From assembly GCA_963759115.1 (NCBI GenBank), contig CAVWXT010000006.1:62001-126000 (forward strand): DNA of 64,000 nt, given 5' to 3'. A program made the position numbers and the translations under genes. Below the pieces are notes generated by a model that did no database searches, was not told the DNA's origin, and saw only the letters and a list, made by a program, of their open reading frames with translations. Positions 1-10,550 of this stretch are shown in pieces (the first letter of the stretch is position 1; every line of letters begins with the position of its first letter). Source of the DNA: CAVWXT01 sp963759115. GTDB lineage: Bacteria > Planctomycetota > Planctomycetia > Pirellulales > Thermoguttaceae.

Positions 1-1227
1 CTCGATGGCCGCGAACGCCGGCGGCGGGCGCGTGCTCGGTCTTCGAGCGCCGGCTCGCCCATCACATGCTCCGAGCGGTCGGCCGTCCGCCCATCGGATT
101 CATACTATGGAACGGCGAAGAAGTTGCCGAATCGGAAGCGCCGGCGGTGGCTCGCCTTCGGTTCCGCGATCGCGCGACGTTCTGGAGAGTGCTGATGGAC
201 CCGGACCTCCAGTTCGGCGAGGCCTATAGCGACGGCCGGCTGGACGTGGAAGGCGATCTGGTGGCTCTGCTGGAGATCATCTCTCGCACGCGAAGGGCCG
301 CCGGCCAATCCGGCAGTCTCCTCCCCGACTCTTTGCGTCGCCGGTTGCACCGCGCGGGCCAACTCGCGCTGCGGCGCCCGCGAGAACATCCACCACCACT
401 ACGACGTCGGCAACGACTTCTACAAGCTTTGGCTTGACCGCGAGATGGTCTATAGCGGGGCTTATTTCTCCGACCCGGCGATGACGCTCGAAGACGCGCA
501 GCGGGCCAAGTTGGATTACGTGTGCCGGAAACTCTGGTTGAAGCCGGGCGAGACGCTGGTCGAGGTCGGCGGCGGCTGGGGCGCGCTGGCCCTGCTCGCG
601 GCCCGAAACTACGGCGTCACCGTCAAGTCGTTCAATATCTCGAAGTCGCAGATCGCCTACGCCCGCCAGCGGGCAAAGGAGGAGGGGCTGGACGCCCAAG
701 TCGAGTTCATCGAGGACGACTACCGCCACATCGGCGGGCGTTTCGACGCCTTGGTGTCGCTGGGCATGCTGGAACACGTCGGCGCCGGCCACTACCGCGA
801 GTTCGGCCGCATGATGGACCGCTGCCTCAGCCCCGCCGGGCGCGGACTGATCCAAGTCATCGGGCAGGACTGGCCGAGCGAGACCAATGCATGGATCGAA
901 CGCCGCATCTTCCCCGGCGCCTATCCACCCACGCTGCGGGAGTTGAGCGACATCTTCGAACCGCCGGGCTTCTCCATCCTCGACGTCGAGAACCTGCGGC
1001 TGCACTACGCCAGAACGCTGCGGCACTGGCTGGAACGCTTCGAGGCCGCGGCCGGCCGAGTGGCCCGGATGTTCGACGAGCGATTCGTGCGCATGTGGCG
1101 GCTATACCTGGCCGGTTCGTGCGCGGCATTTACCGCCGGCGGGCTGCAACTGTTTCAGATTGTGTTCGCCCGCCCCGGCGTCAACAGCATTCCCTGGAGC
1201 CGCACGCAACTCTACGCGGAGAAATAG
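1..1227 (+). CDS. cfa: Cyclopropane-fatty-acyl-phospholipid synthase family methyltransferase, 5' partial, one frameshift
   Basis: SAM-dependent enzyme of the CFA synthase family, which adds a methylene bridge to unsaturated acyl chains of membrane phospholipids. The reading frame is open to the window edge, so the start may lie upstream. The N-terminal part contains the family's 'FGEAYSDGRLDVEGDL' region. After a frameshift near 350-360 (an extra G in a GGG run restores the frame) comes the hallmark HHYDVGNDFYKLWLD, then the SAM site VEVGGGWGALA at about 560-595 and the MLEHVG motif. The C-terminus 'FARPGVNSIPWSRTQLY' is typical of the family. It ends 8 bases before the converging TPR gene. 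The family assignment is secure; the exact lipid substrate is not. The frameshift is probably a sequence error. Confidence 0.88.
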
Positions 1228-1234
1228 TCGGCGC

Positions 1235-3180
1235 TCAGGGGGCCTTCTTGCCTTCCTCTTCCTTCTTGGGCGCTGCTTCCTTTTCGGCCGGCTTTTCTTC
1301 GGGGAGCAGTTCCCGCCAAGGCTTCTTCGCCTTGTAGCTCTCCAACTCCTTCTTGAGCGAATCGTCGTGCTCCTTGTCGCCAATCTCGACGGCCTTGCTG
1401 GACCACTTGATGGCCGTGTCGAAGTCGCCCATTTCGGCGTAGCCCGCCGCCAGGGTGCTGAGAATGTAGGCCTTTTTGTACTCACTGAGCTCGCAGGCCT
1501 GGGTGGCCAATTCAATCGCCCGGCGGCCGTCGCGGAGCTTTTCGTCAGGGGAGGTAGCCAGGACCCACGCGAAGTTGTTCAGCAGGCTCTCGTCCTTGGG
1601 ATTGAGTTTGACCGCCTCTTCGTAGTCGGCGATGGCTTCGGCCTGCCGGCCGAGGTTCAGGTAGAGGTCGGCGCGTCCGTGGAGGGCCCGCCACTCGTCC
1701 GGGTTCTCGGCCAGCACGGCGGAGTAGGCCTCGATCGCCTCGGCCGATCTCTTCTCGACGGCGTAGAGCATCCCCAACTGCAGTGCCGTGAGCATGTCCT
1801 TCGGATCGATTTTGCGGATCTTCTCCAACTCGGCGATCGCCTCGGCGAGCCGCTTGCCGTCGATCAACAACCTGGCACGCGTGCGGAGGGCCAAGGGCAG
1901 GTCGGGGTTGAGCTTCAACACCTGGTCCACGTCGGCCAGGGCCTTTTCCTTCTCGCCCTTCTGCTGATACACGCCCGCCCGCAGCAACAACACGTCCGAG
2001 TTGTTTGGCTCCACCGCGAGGGCCCGGCCCAAGTCTCCCAGGGCGGCATCGGGCTTCTCTTGTTGGATATGCACGCGGGCCTGGTCTTCCAACGGCGTCA
2101 CGTCCTTCGGATTCAACTTGAAGAGCTTTTCGAACTCGGCGACCGCCTCGTCGAAGCGTTTGCTCTGAATCAACAACATGGCACGCGTGCGAATGCTCAG
2201 GGGAAAGTCGGGTTTGATCTGCAAGGCCCGGTCCACGTCGGCCAGGGCCTTCTCCTTCTCGCCCTTCTCCTGATACACGCCCGCCCGCAGCAGCAACACG
2301 GCCGGATTATCGGGGGCCAGCGCGACGGCCCGGTTCAAGTCGTCCAAGGCGGCATCGGGCTTCTCCTGCTGGGCATGCACGCGGGCCTCCTCCACCAGCA
2401 CCTCCGGCGACCGCGGCGCGAGCTGCCGGACTTTCTCCCACACCGCCAAGGCCTCGTCGAATCGCTTCAACCGCACCAAGACACTGGCCTTGGCCTCATA
2501 CGCAACGCCGTAGTTGGGATTCAATTGGATCGCCTTGTCGAGATCAACCAAGGCCGGCTCGAGCTTGTCCATCTTGGCCAGTGTCACCCCGCGGGCGTGG
2601 ACCATGGCGGCATCGCCTGGCATCAAACGCACGGCCTCGTCGAGATCCGCCATCTTCTTCTCGGGTTGCTCTTCAAGGCTGGCGCGCAGCACGAGGGCCT
2701 TGGCGTGGGCCGGCACCTCTTCGATCCCCAATTCCAGCGCCTTGTCGAGGGCCTCCCGCCCTGCTTGACGTCTCCCCCGGGCATGGCGTTCACCTGCCCG
2801 ATCAGAAGGTATGCCTGCGGCTGCTTGGGATCGAGCTTCACGGCCTTCTCCAGGTCGGCCAGAATGGACCGGCGGCGCTGGCGAAGTTCGTCCATTGAGG
2901 TCAGGTTGACGCCGATGCGATTGCTCATCTCGGACGCCCGCTGGATGAGCGTTGCGGAGAGCAGCCTGTTGGCGAAGTCGGTATTGGCCTCGTCGAGCCC
3001 TTTCTTCAGCGCACTCTCGCTCAAGCGGATGACCTCGCCGAGGTCCTTCGACGAGTCGGCGCTCAGTTTGGCTTCGGTGGCCTTGTCCAGATCTTCTTGT
3101 CCCGGGCTATCGGCGCGGAGCGAGCCGGCGGCAAGCATGATTAGCACCGCCGACAGGCACAATCGGGTCAGTCGTGTCAT
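1235..3180 (-). CDS. Secreted TPR-repeat protein, one frameshift
   Basis: The start at 3180 is chosen because it opens directly on a signal peptide (MTRLTRLCLSAVLIMLAAGSLRADS); an in-frame upstream ATG at 3237 would bury it. The mature protein is almost wholly tetratricopeptide repeats ending in a lysine/glutamate/alanine-rich tail (EEKPAEKEAAPKKEEEGKKAP). The frame shifts near 2760, after '...GGDVKQGGR'. Inside it, two successive blocks of about 102 residues starting at RVHAQQEKPDAAL and RVHIQQEKPDAAL are near-identical, so three TPR units were duplicated in tandem (roughly 2400 down to 1800). It probably acts as a periplasmic or secreted protein-interaction scaffold. TPR content is certain; the specific role is unknown. 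Confidence 0.85.
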
Positions 3181-3378
3181 GGGTCGATTCCCCTTTCCGG
3201 TTACATGCAAATGGATCGGATGCGTGGCGCCGATCAATCACGGGGTGTGCCCCGCTATGATTGCAGAAAGTGGCGCACTCCGTATCGCGCCATTATAGGC
3301 GACCCGTGATGGCAGCGAAAGGCGAGTCCCGAGGGACAAGTTGTAATGGGATGAAACGCACCGTCAGCCAGGGGTTGT

Positions 3379-3400
3379 GGTGCGTTTCGCGCACCCTACT
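3379..3400. repeat. Short palindrome, GGTGCGTTTCGCGCACC type
   Basis: A compact inverted repeat (GTGCG-TTTCG-CGCAC) followed by CTAC in the spacer between two minus-strand genes. A close copy (GGTGCGTTTCACGCACC, then CTAC) occurs at 42049-42070 inside hypF, so this is a dispersed repeat rather than a local hairpin. Confidence 0.6.
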
Positions 3401-3424
3401 CGACGGCGGCGCCGGCGCCGCGCG

Positions 3425-6400
3425 TCATTTGCCGGCCGCCCCCGCTGGCTTCTTGGGCGGCGCCGGTTCGTTCGGGCCCGGCGGCTCCTGTTTCTTGGCT
3501 TCGTCGGGCTTGGGTTCCAGTTTCTCCGGCGCCGTGCCGCAATCGACGAGCATGTAGCCGGCCCAGAAGAACGGATGGCTCGCCTTGGGCGTTTCGTCGG
3601 TGGTGGCGTGCTTGATGCGCGGCTCGGCCTCGAGATTCAGCCGCGAATCCGTCACCAGCATGACCGCCCGCTGCCAGGCGTCGGCCGGCGACGTGCGGGG
3701 CAGCTCCTGGGCGAACTCCCGCACCAGGTCGAAGCTCGTCTGCCCGCCGGTCCGCCAGCGGCTCAACAGCACCGTCCGCGCGCCGTTGGCCATCAGTCCG
3801 CAGACCGAGAGGAACACTTCGTTGCCGGGCGGGCCGCGATGCGAGGCGCTTCAGCGAATCTTCGGCGGCGGTGTGGAAGCCGGGCAGGACGACCACGTCG
3901 GGCCCGCCCCACGGCAGCGCCAGCCAGTCGCTCAACGATCCGCCCGGCTTGCCGCGGTCGATCGGCGCCGGCGCCCAGCCGTAGGGGTCCTGCTCGGAGA
4001 GGCACAGGTCGTCCAGCACGATCAGCCGCTGGAACAGCGTGCCGTAGATCGACGACGGCGGCCGGCGGCGGCGACCGCAGCGCCACGGCGCCGGGCACGA
4101 CCGCGGCAAGCTGCGTCGAACGCCGCCCGGGCCACCGCGTCGTCGTCGCGCGGATAGAGCTTGCCCACCACCACGGCCGTGTTGCCCGCCGGATTGCGGC
4201 CGGGCCCGGGGAAGGTGGCCAGCGAGAGCGTGGGCGCATAGCGGATGCGGAACCGCGAGATCAGCGGCTGCGACTGCTTGTCCACCGTCACCTGCAAGCG
4301 CCTCGAACGGCAGATACCAGAGCACGCCGTCGGGCACGATCACCAGTTCGTCGAAGGGCTGCGTGAAATCGGCCGGCGAGCCCTTCAACAGCATCTCCAA
4401 GACCTGCTGGGCCGACTGCTTCCACTTCGTGTCGGCGAGGTCCTTGACGGTCAATTCGTGGTTCTGCCGGAACTGGCCCATGTCGCGGAGCATCGTCTGC
4501 ATCTGCTTCACCACGGCCGCCGGCGAGCCGATCTGCCAGTGCGTGAACCGCTCGTTGTTCAGCAGGAATCCGTACAGCTGCCGGCCGGTGGCGAAGAAGG
4601 CCAGCACGGCGTGTTTGTCGGGCAGGGATTTCTGCACGTCGGCCACGCGTGCGCAGCGGCGGAAAGACCAGCGCCGCCGGCTCGCGCCGCACGGCGATCT
4701 CCCGCAGAATCGCCTCCTGCTGCGTGCCGATCGCCGCCAACTCGGCCAGTTGCCGCGATCTGCTCCTTCGACGCCGTCTGATCTTCGGCCACCAGGGGCA
4801 TCTTTGCCAGCGCCGCGCGGATCGCCTGCGCCTGCTGCGAAAGCTGCTCGTAGGCCGGGTAGCGGGCGAGATGTCCTGCCGCTGGAGCAAGGCCTGCTGC
4901 GGCAGATAGGCCGGCGCGGCCTCGAGAATCCACCGCAACGACTCCAGCCGGCCGCCGAACTCCAGCGAACGTGAAGAACCGGTGCCGCCGGGCGCGCTCG
5001 GCAATCTCGATCGCCGTCTGCACCTCCTTGCCGCCGCTCCGACCAGGGCCGCCTCGAACCAGTGCTCCAACGGCAGCGGATGCGGCGTGATCAGCACGGC
5101 CAGCGACTCCATCGGGTCGAAGGCCCAATCGGCCGGCTGCGGATCGCGGAGCACGTCGCCGAACAGGTCCAGCGCCGTCCGCGGCGTGGCGCTGCCGCTG
5201 ACGTACAACTCGTCGGCCAGGCCGATGTGGAAGAGCCACAGCGAGCCGTGCTGCATGTAGCCCATCGCCGCGGCCAGGGCCGCGTTGCCTTCGGCAATCC
5301 GCTTCTGCTGGAACGCCACCAAGGCGCTGAGGTAGTTCAGGCGGGCGCCGATCCAGCCGGCGCCCATGTTCCGCCGGCCGATGGTGGCGCGGGCCTCGTC
5401 GAGCATGGCCGCCGCCTGCCGCGGTCTCGCCCAGCACGGCGTAGTTCTCCGCGGCCAACAGCAACAGCGAGGCCCGCAACTGGCGCAGGCTCTTCACCTT
5501 CGCCCATTGGATGCGCCGGCTCCAAGCGGCGGAAACAACCCCTTGCGGTTGGCCATCAGGTGCGTCAACATGCCGTAGCGGAAGGCCTCTTCCAGGACGC
5601 CGTAGTCGGGATAATTCACCGCCGCGTAGGTGGCCTCCTCGAAGAACTTCGCGGCCGTCGGGATAGTCGCCGCGCAGCAGCGCCTGCCGGCCCAACTCCA
5701 ACAGGGCGATGCTGGTCATGGGATGGTCGAACTCGCCGCCGGCCAGCACGGCCCGCTGCAAGTAGCCGATCGCCTGCTGCCTCTTTTCCGCCGGCCACCA
5801 GCGCCAGGCCGCGCTCCAGGTCGACCCACGCATCGGACCAGTGGTTCGGCGGGCCGACCGGCCGGTTCAGCGCCGCCATCAGGTCGTTGGTCAACGGATC
5901 GTACTTCCGACCGGTCCCAGCAGCGTCGCCCGGCGCCGCATGGCCAGACGTCGTGCAGCGGACGATCTCTTGCGGCGTGACGGGAAACAGGTTGGCCTGC
6001 TGCACGACGCCCGCCGTGCTGGACGACGTCGGTCATGTCGATCTGCCCTTGGAGCGATCAACACCGTGCGAGGATAGATGCCCAACTGGGATTGCCGCGT
6101 GGTCATGCCCCAGGGGACGGTCTTCCGCGCGCCCGCCCCGGCGGCGCGGATCGTCGGCTGCGAACTGCACCTTCATCATCCAGTCGGGAAACGTCTTGAA
6201 GAGCTGCAGGGCGGCCGTGTAGTGCTGCAACGCCTCGTCGAACATGCCCATCTGGAAATAGCACTCGCCGCACATCGTCTCGTAGCAGATCGAGTCGATC
6301 CACCGCGACTGCGCCGTCTTGATCGAGCTGCGGCTATCTGCCTCAAACGCCTTTAGCGCCAATTCATAGTCCCCGTCATAGAGGAGATTGAAGGCGTTGT

Positions 6401-6545
6401 AGTAGGTCATTGGGGGCACGGTGCGATCCAAGCCCACGCCTTGTGCCGACGTCGAGTTGGCGGCCGGACCGCCAAGAAGCCCGGCGACCAGCAACAGGGC
6501 CGGCCATCGCAGCTTGGACCTCGCCCCCGCCTCAGTCGCGGACAT
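3425..6545 (-). pseudogene. TPR-CHAT domain protein, heavily frameshifted
   Basis: One gene is readable across all three minus frames. The N-terminal signal peptide starts at 6545 (MSATEAGARSKLRWPALLLVAGLLGG), followed by TPR-like helices (YYNAFNLLYDGDYELALKAFEAD), more helical repeats to about 4700, and a C-terminal CHAT domain (LVIVPDGVLWYLPFEAL at about 4300; GLMANGARTVLLSRWRTGG at about 3790). At least nine frame changes are needed, so the locus is either badly sequenced or decayed. CHAT domains are caspase-like peptidases, but the usual catalytic Cys segment (LSACxTG/A) is replaced here by VVVLPGFHTAAE. The His segment (HxATHG in active members) appears as RLIVLDDL. It may therefore be a non-catalytic CHAT protein. 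Partners are unknown. It ends in a proline/lysine-rich tail (PPGPNEPAPPKKPAGAAGK). Confidence 0.7.
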
Positions 6546-6596
6546 GCGATTGTCCACTCTATTCCCACGGCAGACGTGGGCATGCCATTCCGTCAC

Positions 6597-6985
6597 GACT
6601 CGTAGTGAACCATCTTTTTCGTTCCTTCTTTCGGGGTCTGCAACTCCCCTGTCAACTTGATCTTACGTCGTGGCCTCCCGGATTTCCAGAATATAGCGTT
6701 TCGGCGTCGCCGGCACGACGATGGTTTGGCTGCGCCCGCGCAGCCGACGGCCGACGTTGCGTCTGCCGCGAAACATCACCGTTCTGAGTGCAGAGGGCAT
6801 AATCGGCCATTTGCCCGAGTTGGCCATGACAATGTGCGAATATTAGGCAGGCTGCGGGGAATGGCGGCGGTCTTTCCGCGCTTTCCACTTGTGCCAATCC
6901 TGCCGTCTGCACGGGTCGATAGGGGAAAAAAGCGCCCTCGTTCTTTGCCCATTGCTTACGATCGTCCTAGCAAGGAGATTCGGAC
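6597..6985. other. Intergenic spacer, no gene seen
   Basis: About 390 bases separate the divergent CHAT and BBP7-like genes. I see no convincing ORF or RNA. The only clear signal is the ribosome binding site AAGGAG at about 6973-6978, eight bases before the ATG at 6986. The promoters of both flanking genes must lie here, but no good -35/-10 pair was recognised. Confidence 0.5.
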
Positions 6986-8134
6986 ATGCGTGCTTCCCTG
7001 CCAACCGTGATCCTGTCGCTTGCCGCCGCCGTGACATGGTTCGGCGGGTCGGCCGTTCCGGTCGAGGCCCAAGCCCCGGGTGGGTATCCATATTCCAATA
7101 ACTTGGCCTATTCGGGCAACTTGTCCTACGGGGGCCAAGGCCAGAACGTGGGCCAGGGCCAGGGCCAGGGCGCAGACCAAGGCCAAGCAGGCCAGGAACA
7201 GGGCGAGGAGCCGGGTGTCTTCGACAACATCCTGGCCGGACTCTGCGACCCCGGCGACGGCGGCCCCCGTTGGGTCTTCACTGCCGAGGCCGTGGCTCTG
7301 CAACGCTCGACCACGCGAACCCAAGCCTTGTTCCGCGACAACTTCGGTCTGGATTCCAACGTCTTGGTCGACTCGAAGTTCGTCGACTTTCCCGTCGGCT
7401 ATGGCCCCAAGCTCAGCGGCATCTGCCGCGGCGGGTGCGACTGGGACTTGGAGGTCGCCTACTTCCAGATCAACGGTTTTGCCGCCCACTTCGCCGTGCC
7501 GGGCACGTCGTTCCTGGTGACCGACGTCAACGGGGCGAACTTCGCCATCGACAACGCGGCGGCCCGCTACGCCTCGGCCCTCTATAGCGGCGAGTTGAAC
7601 GTGCGGCACGAATACACCGACTGGCTGACGCTGTTGGCCGGCTTCCGCATGGTCCAACTGAACGAGCACTATTCGGTGGCGGGCCCGGGCGCCAACGTGC
7701 CGGACACGCAGATCGCCTTCGACGTCAACGCGTTCAACCACCTCTACGGCTTCCAGCTTGGGGCCGACGTGCGGGTGATCAATTTCGGCGGCCCGTTGCA
7801 GATCAGTGCCCTGTGCCGGGCCGGCATCTATGGCAACGTCGCCAGCCAGAACAGTCATCAGGTCAATACCGACCCCGACAACTTCACGGATCAGACGTTG
7901 GCGGCGAAGGGCCAGCGTGCGGCGTTTTTGGGCGAGGCCGGCGTTGTGGCCGTCTACGCCTTGACCCGCCACGTGGCCTTCCGGGCCTCGGTCGACATGG
8001 CCTGGTTGGAGGGCGTGGCCCTGGCGCCCGAGCAGATCGGCGCGAACGATTTCACGGCCGGCACGACCGCGGTCATCACCAACGGCGGCGTGTTCTACTA
8101 CGGCGGCGGTCTGGGCATCGAGTGCCGGTTCTAG
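6986..8134 (+). CDS. BBP7-like outer-membrane beta-barrel protein
   Basis: A 382-residue secreted protein. A signal peptide (about residues 1-29, ending VEAQA) is followed by a low-complexity Gly/Gln-rich linker (residues about 50-75, repeated GQGQ units). The barrel begins near WVFTAEAVALQRS and shows alternating hydrophobic strands. Features usual in planctomycete BBP7-type proteins include 'SALYSGELNVRHEYTDWLTLLAGFR' in the middle and a last strand GVFYYGGGLGIECRF ending in the C-terminal Phe typical of BAM-assembled outer-membrane proteins. AAGGAG precedes the ATG at proper spacing. It is monocistronic, followed by a repeat-bearing spacer. The family call is from strand pattern and style; the exact family name is tentative. 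Confidence 0.7.
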   Translation: MRASLPTVILSLAAAVTWFGGSAVPVEAQAPGGYPYSNNLAYSGNLSYGGQGQNVGQGQGQGADQGQAGQEQGEEPGVFDNILAGLCDPGDGGPRWVFTAEAVALQRSTTRTQALFRDNFGLDSNVLVDSKFVDFPVGYGPKLSGICRGGCDWDLEVAYFQINGFAAHFAVPGTSFLVTDVNGANFAIDNAAARYASALYSGELNVRHEYTDWLTLLAGFRMVQLNEHYSVAGPGANVPDTQIAFDVNAFNHLYGFQLGADVRVINFGGPLQISALCRAGIYGNVASQNSHQVNTDPDNFTDQTLAAKGQRAAFLGEAGVVAVYALTRHVAFRASVDMAWLEGVALAPEQIGANDFTAGTTAVITNGGVFYYGGGLGIECRF

Positions 8135-8139
8135 CGGGC

Positions 8140-8303
8140 ATTTCTCACCAACGTGTAGGGTGGGTCAAGCAAACCCGTGTCATGGTGGGACTTCGGTCGC
8201 GGCAACAGGGCATGTCAAACCACGAGGTGTTGCATGCGAGTTGACGGGTTTGCGCGGCCCCACCAAGGACTAGCGCGACCTCGTCCCACCCTACGTGAGA
8301 AAT
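8140..8303. repeat. Imperfect inverted-repeat element, GTAGGGTGGG ends
   Basis: The left end reads ATTTCTCACCAACGTGTAGG followed by GTGGG (8140-8164). The right end (8285-8303, CCCACCCTACGTGAGAAAT) is its reverse complement apart from a six-base insertion. The roughly 120-base interior has no ORF. The same end motif, GTAGGGTGGGTC, bounds the element inside hypF at 41951-42031, so this is a dispersed non-coding family. Confidence 0.65.
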
Positions 8304-8620
8304 GTGGGCTAGCGGGCAGGCGGCGAGGTGCCGGCAGCCAACGCCGAGACATTGTCGCGAACGAGGGGCGGCAATTGTACTGCCGCCCCTTTCTTCGTTG
8401 GACAGTTGTTGGGATGGCAGTACAACGCCGTTCGCGAACGCTCCGAACCTAAACACCAGGTTAGTCTTCCTCAGCCAACTCCATCTTCCGTGCATCGCAG
8501 CCGAAGCGAAGTTGCACGTTCCCGGCCAGCGCCGGCCAAAACTCGGCCAAGAATCCCAAAATTGTGGTGGAGACAACTGACTCTTGCCCGTCTAGTATGG
8601 TGAACAGCAACAGGCGGTGC
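8304..8620. other. Spacer before the sigma-factor gene
   Basis: No gene recognised. The sequence becomes AT-richer towards 8560-8600 (AATTGTGGTGGAGACAAC...), which is where an autoregulated ECF promoter would be expected, but I could not identify a specific motif. Confidence 0.4.
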
Positions 8621-9151
8621 ATGGAAGACGTTCACGACCTTGTGATCCGGGCGCAACGAGGGGACCGGCAAGCGTTCGCCAACCTCTACGATCAGTTTGC
8701 GGCCCTGGTCCGATCGGTCGGCTACGATGCCACCGGCTGCTTGCAGGAGTCTGAGGATTTGTGCCAGGAGGTGTTTTTGCAGGCGTATCGCAGGCTGGGC
8801 CAGTTGCGCGACCCGTCGCGATTCGCCGGCTGGCTGATGAGCATCGCCCGGCGAAGCGGCGCCGATTGGCGACGCAAGCAGCGGCAACTTCCGCGGGTTG
8901 GCTTGGAAGGCGTCGAGGCGGCGGGCCATGCCGCCGAGCCGGCCGACGAGGAGAGTCAGCGCTTGCTGGACGCCATCCGGCAACTGCCGGCCAGGGAGCG
9001 AACGGCCTTGCACCTGTTCTATCTGGCGGAGCAACCGGCCTCCGCGGCGCGTGAGGTCATGGGTTTGTCGAAGTCCGGATTCTACAAACTGCTGGACCGC
9101 GCGAAGCGGCGCGTCGCGTCGATCCTCCAAAGGCGAAAGGTGCTGCCATGA
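8621..9151 (+). CDS. ECF-type RNA polymerase sigma factor
   Basis: A 176-residue sigma-70 family protein. Region 2 is visible as the helix DVHDLVIRAQRGDRQAFANLYDQF through EDLCQEVFLQAYRRLGQLRDPSRFAGWLMSIARR. Region 4 is LLDAIRQLPARERTALHLFYLAEQ with a helix-turn-helix ending in LSKSGFYKLLDRAKRRV. There is no region 1 or 3, as expected for the ECF class. Starts at 8564 and 8597 are also in frame; 8621 gives the normal N-terminus. The stop overlaps the next start by four bases (ATGA), so the downstream membrane protein is translationally coupled and is the likely partner regulator. The controlled genes cannot be deduced. Confidence 0.88.
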   Translation: MEDVHDLVIRAQRGDRQAFANLYDQFAALVRSVGYDATGCLQESEDLCQEVFLQAYRRLGQLRDPSRFAGWLMSIARRSGADWRRKQRQLPRVGLEGVEAAGHAAEPADEESQRLLDAIRQLPARERTALHLFYLAEQPASAAREVMGLSKSGFYKLLDRAKRRVASILQRRKVLP

Positions 9152-10503
9152 ACATTCCTCCTACCGACGACGAACTGGCACGGGCCCACGATGCGTTCCG
9201 GCGAAACCATGACGCCGGCCGCCAGCGGCTCCTGGAAATGCTGTCCCTAGAGAGTCCCAACATTCTTACCGAAGGGAGATTTTCCATGAGACGCGTTTTC
9301 CGCGAGCTTACGTCGGATTGGTCGCTGCGTTCACCCGGTCATTTGATCGGCAAACTGGCTTTGGCCGCCACGGTTTTGGTGGCGATCGCGCTGGGTTTCT
9401 ACGCTTGGTTCGGCGAGCGTCGAGTGTATGCGCTGGACGATTTGCCCCAGCGGCTGATGGAGATAAAGAGCATTTACATGACCGGTTGGTCGTTAGAAGC
9501 GGACCATAAACAGCATCCCTTCACGTTGTTCGCCGAGCGGCCAAACTGTTACTGGCATCCGAAGTACAGCGTTTCCGACCCCGATGCGACCCGCGAGCAT
9601 TCCTACGTTCGTTCGGCCTACGTTGCCTGCAACGGTCGCGAGTGCCTTTACGTGTCCAACGACGACAAGAAGGTGATTGTGGAAAATGTGCCACCGATCG
9701 CAAGCGAACTGGAAACGGAAGGGATTTTTCAACACCGGGTTCTACCCTCGTTGCTGGACGGCAGCCACGGCGATTTCGTGAAAACGGGTTCCGAGATGGT
9801 GGGCGACACGCGGTGCGACGTTTACGAAGGCCGCTGGGTCTTTAAGACCAGAGTATGGTTCAACCCCAAGAGCGGCTTGCCCGTAAGAATCGCGTACTAT
9901 GGGACCAGGGACGGAGAGGACAAAATACGCGCGATGGTCGATCATATCGAGGTCAACGTTTCGGCGAGTGAAAAGACGCTTTCGTTCGCACCGCCCGAAG
10001 GTTACCGGGTAACGCGCACCATCGAGGAAGTGAATCCGTTAAAGCATTTTGGCTCCTCATCGGGTAGCTTCGGAAAGCTGACAACAGGCTGTTACCTCAA
10101 CATCGGCGGCAAAGCGGTGCTGGTCTGCTGGGCGTGTGACGTACGCTCCGGCGACAAAACCAGCCACGGAGAGGTGACATTCGTCCTTGGCCAGGATCGC
10201 GAGTGCGACAACATCAAGATGGCAGCCATCGAAGCCGACGGCCGACAATGGAATTGGTCGCTGGTGTTTCCCAAGAAGAAAGGGGAACACATCGGTTCTG
10301 ATGGATTGAAGGTGATTCCGCCCTGGAGCAAGAATCGCACGAGTGGCGTACAGCACACGCCCCTTCGGTTCCCCGAAGACCGGCTGCGGTCGGCGATCGA
10401 AGAAATTCAACTGGCGACCAAGACGGTTTCTGCGGGCGCCAAGCCGTTTACGCTCGAAATGCTGCGGGCAAAGATCGCCGGCCTTACCGCGGCCGGCTCA
10501 TGA
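9148..10503 (+). CDS. Membrane-anchored LolA-like protein, probable anti-sigma partner
   Basis: A 451-residue protein. A short cytoplasmic N-terminus (residues 1-65), one transmembrane helix (about 66-90, IGKLALAATVLVAIALGFYAWF), and a large extracytoplasmic part. That part starts with a LolA/LolB-like beta-sheet region (YMTGWSLEADHKQHPFTLFAERPNCYWHP ... YEGRWVFKTRVWFNPKSGLPVRIAYY ... LSFAPPEGYRVTR). Planctomycete ECF operons often pair the sigma factor with a protein of this architecture. The four-base overlap with the sigma gene supports partnership. I see no canonical zinc anti-sigma motif (HxxxCxxC), so anti-sigma activity is inferred only from context. Confidence 0.65.
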   Translation: MNIPPTDDELARAHDAFRRNHDAGRQRLLEMLSLESPNILTEGRFSMRRVFRELTSDWSLRSPGHLIGKLALAATVLVAIALGFYAWFGERRVYALDDLPQRLMEIKSIYMTGWSLEADHKQHPFTLFAERPNCYWHPKYSVSDPDATREHSYVRSAYVACNGRECLYVSNDDKKVIVENVPPIASELETEGIFQHRVLPSLLDGSHGDFVKTGSEMVGDTRCDVYEGRWVFKTRVWFNPKSGLPVRIAYYGTRDGEDKIRAMVDHIEVNVSASEKTLSFAPPEGYRVTRTIEEVNPLKHFGSSSGSFGKLTTGCYLNIGGKAVLVCWACDVRSGDKTSHGEVTFVLGQDRECDNIKMAAIEADGRQWNWSLVFPKKKGEHIGSDGLKVIPPWSKNRTSGVQHTPLRFPEDRLRSAIEEIQLATKTVSAGAKPFTLEMLRAKIAGLTAAGS

Positions 10504-10512
10504 AGCTATAAT
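10484..10512 (+). promoter_or_regulatory. Possible promoter of the vapB-like gene
   Basis: A perfect TATAAT at 10507-10512 is preceded, with 17 bases between, by TTACCG (10484-10489), a weak -35. It lies about 40 bases upstream of the antitoxin start. The -10 is convincing; the -35 is marginal. Confidence 0.4.
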
Positions 10513-10550
10513 TGAATGTATGGGAATGCCTTAAGCACGGAGCCTCGGTC

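Noticed and set aside
1800..2400. Tandem near-identical blocks considered as a CRISPR or DNA repeat array
   Set aside because: The blocks are about 306 bases, codon-phased and encode TPR units. No short direct repeats with unique spacers exist here or elsewhere in the window.
1160..3298. 712-codon plus-strand ORF
   Set aside because: It is antisense to the TPR gene with signal peptide and tandem TPRs. Its translation is a low-information shadow rich in Gly/Leu/Val, and it lacks a ribosome binding site.
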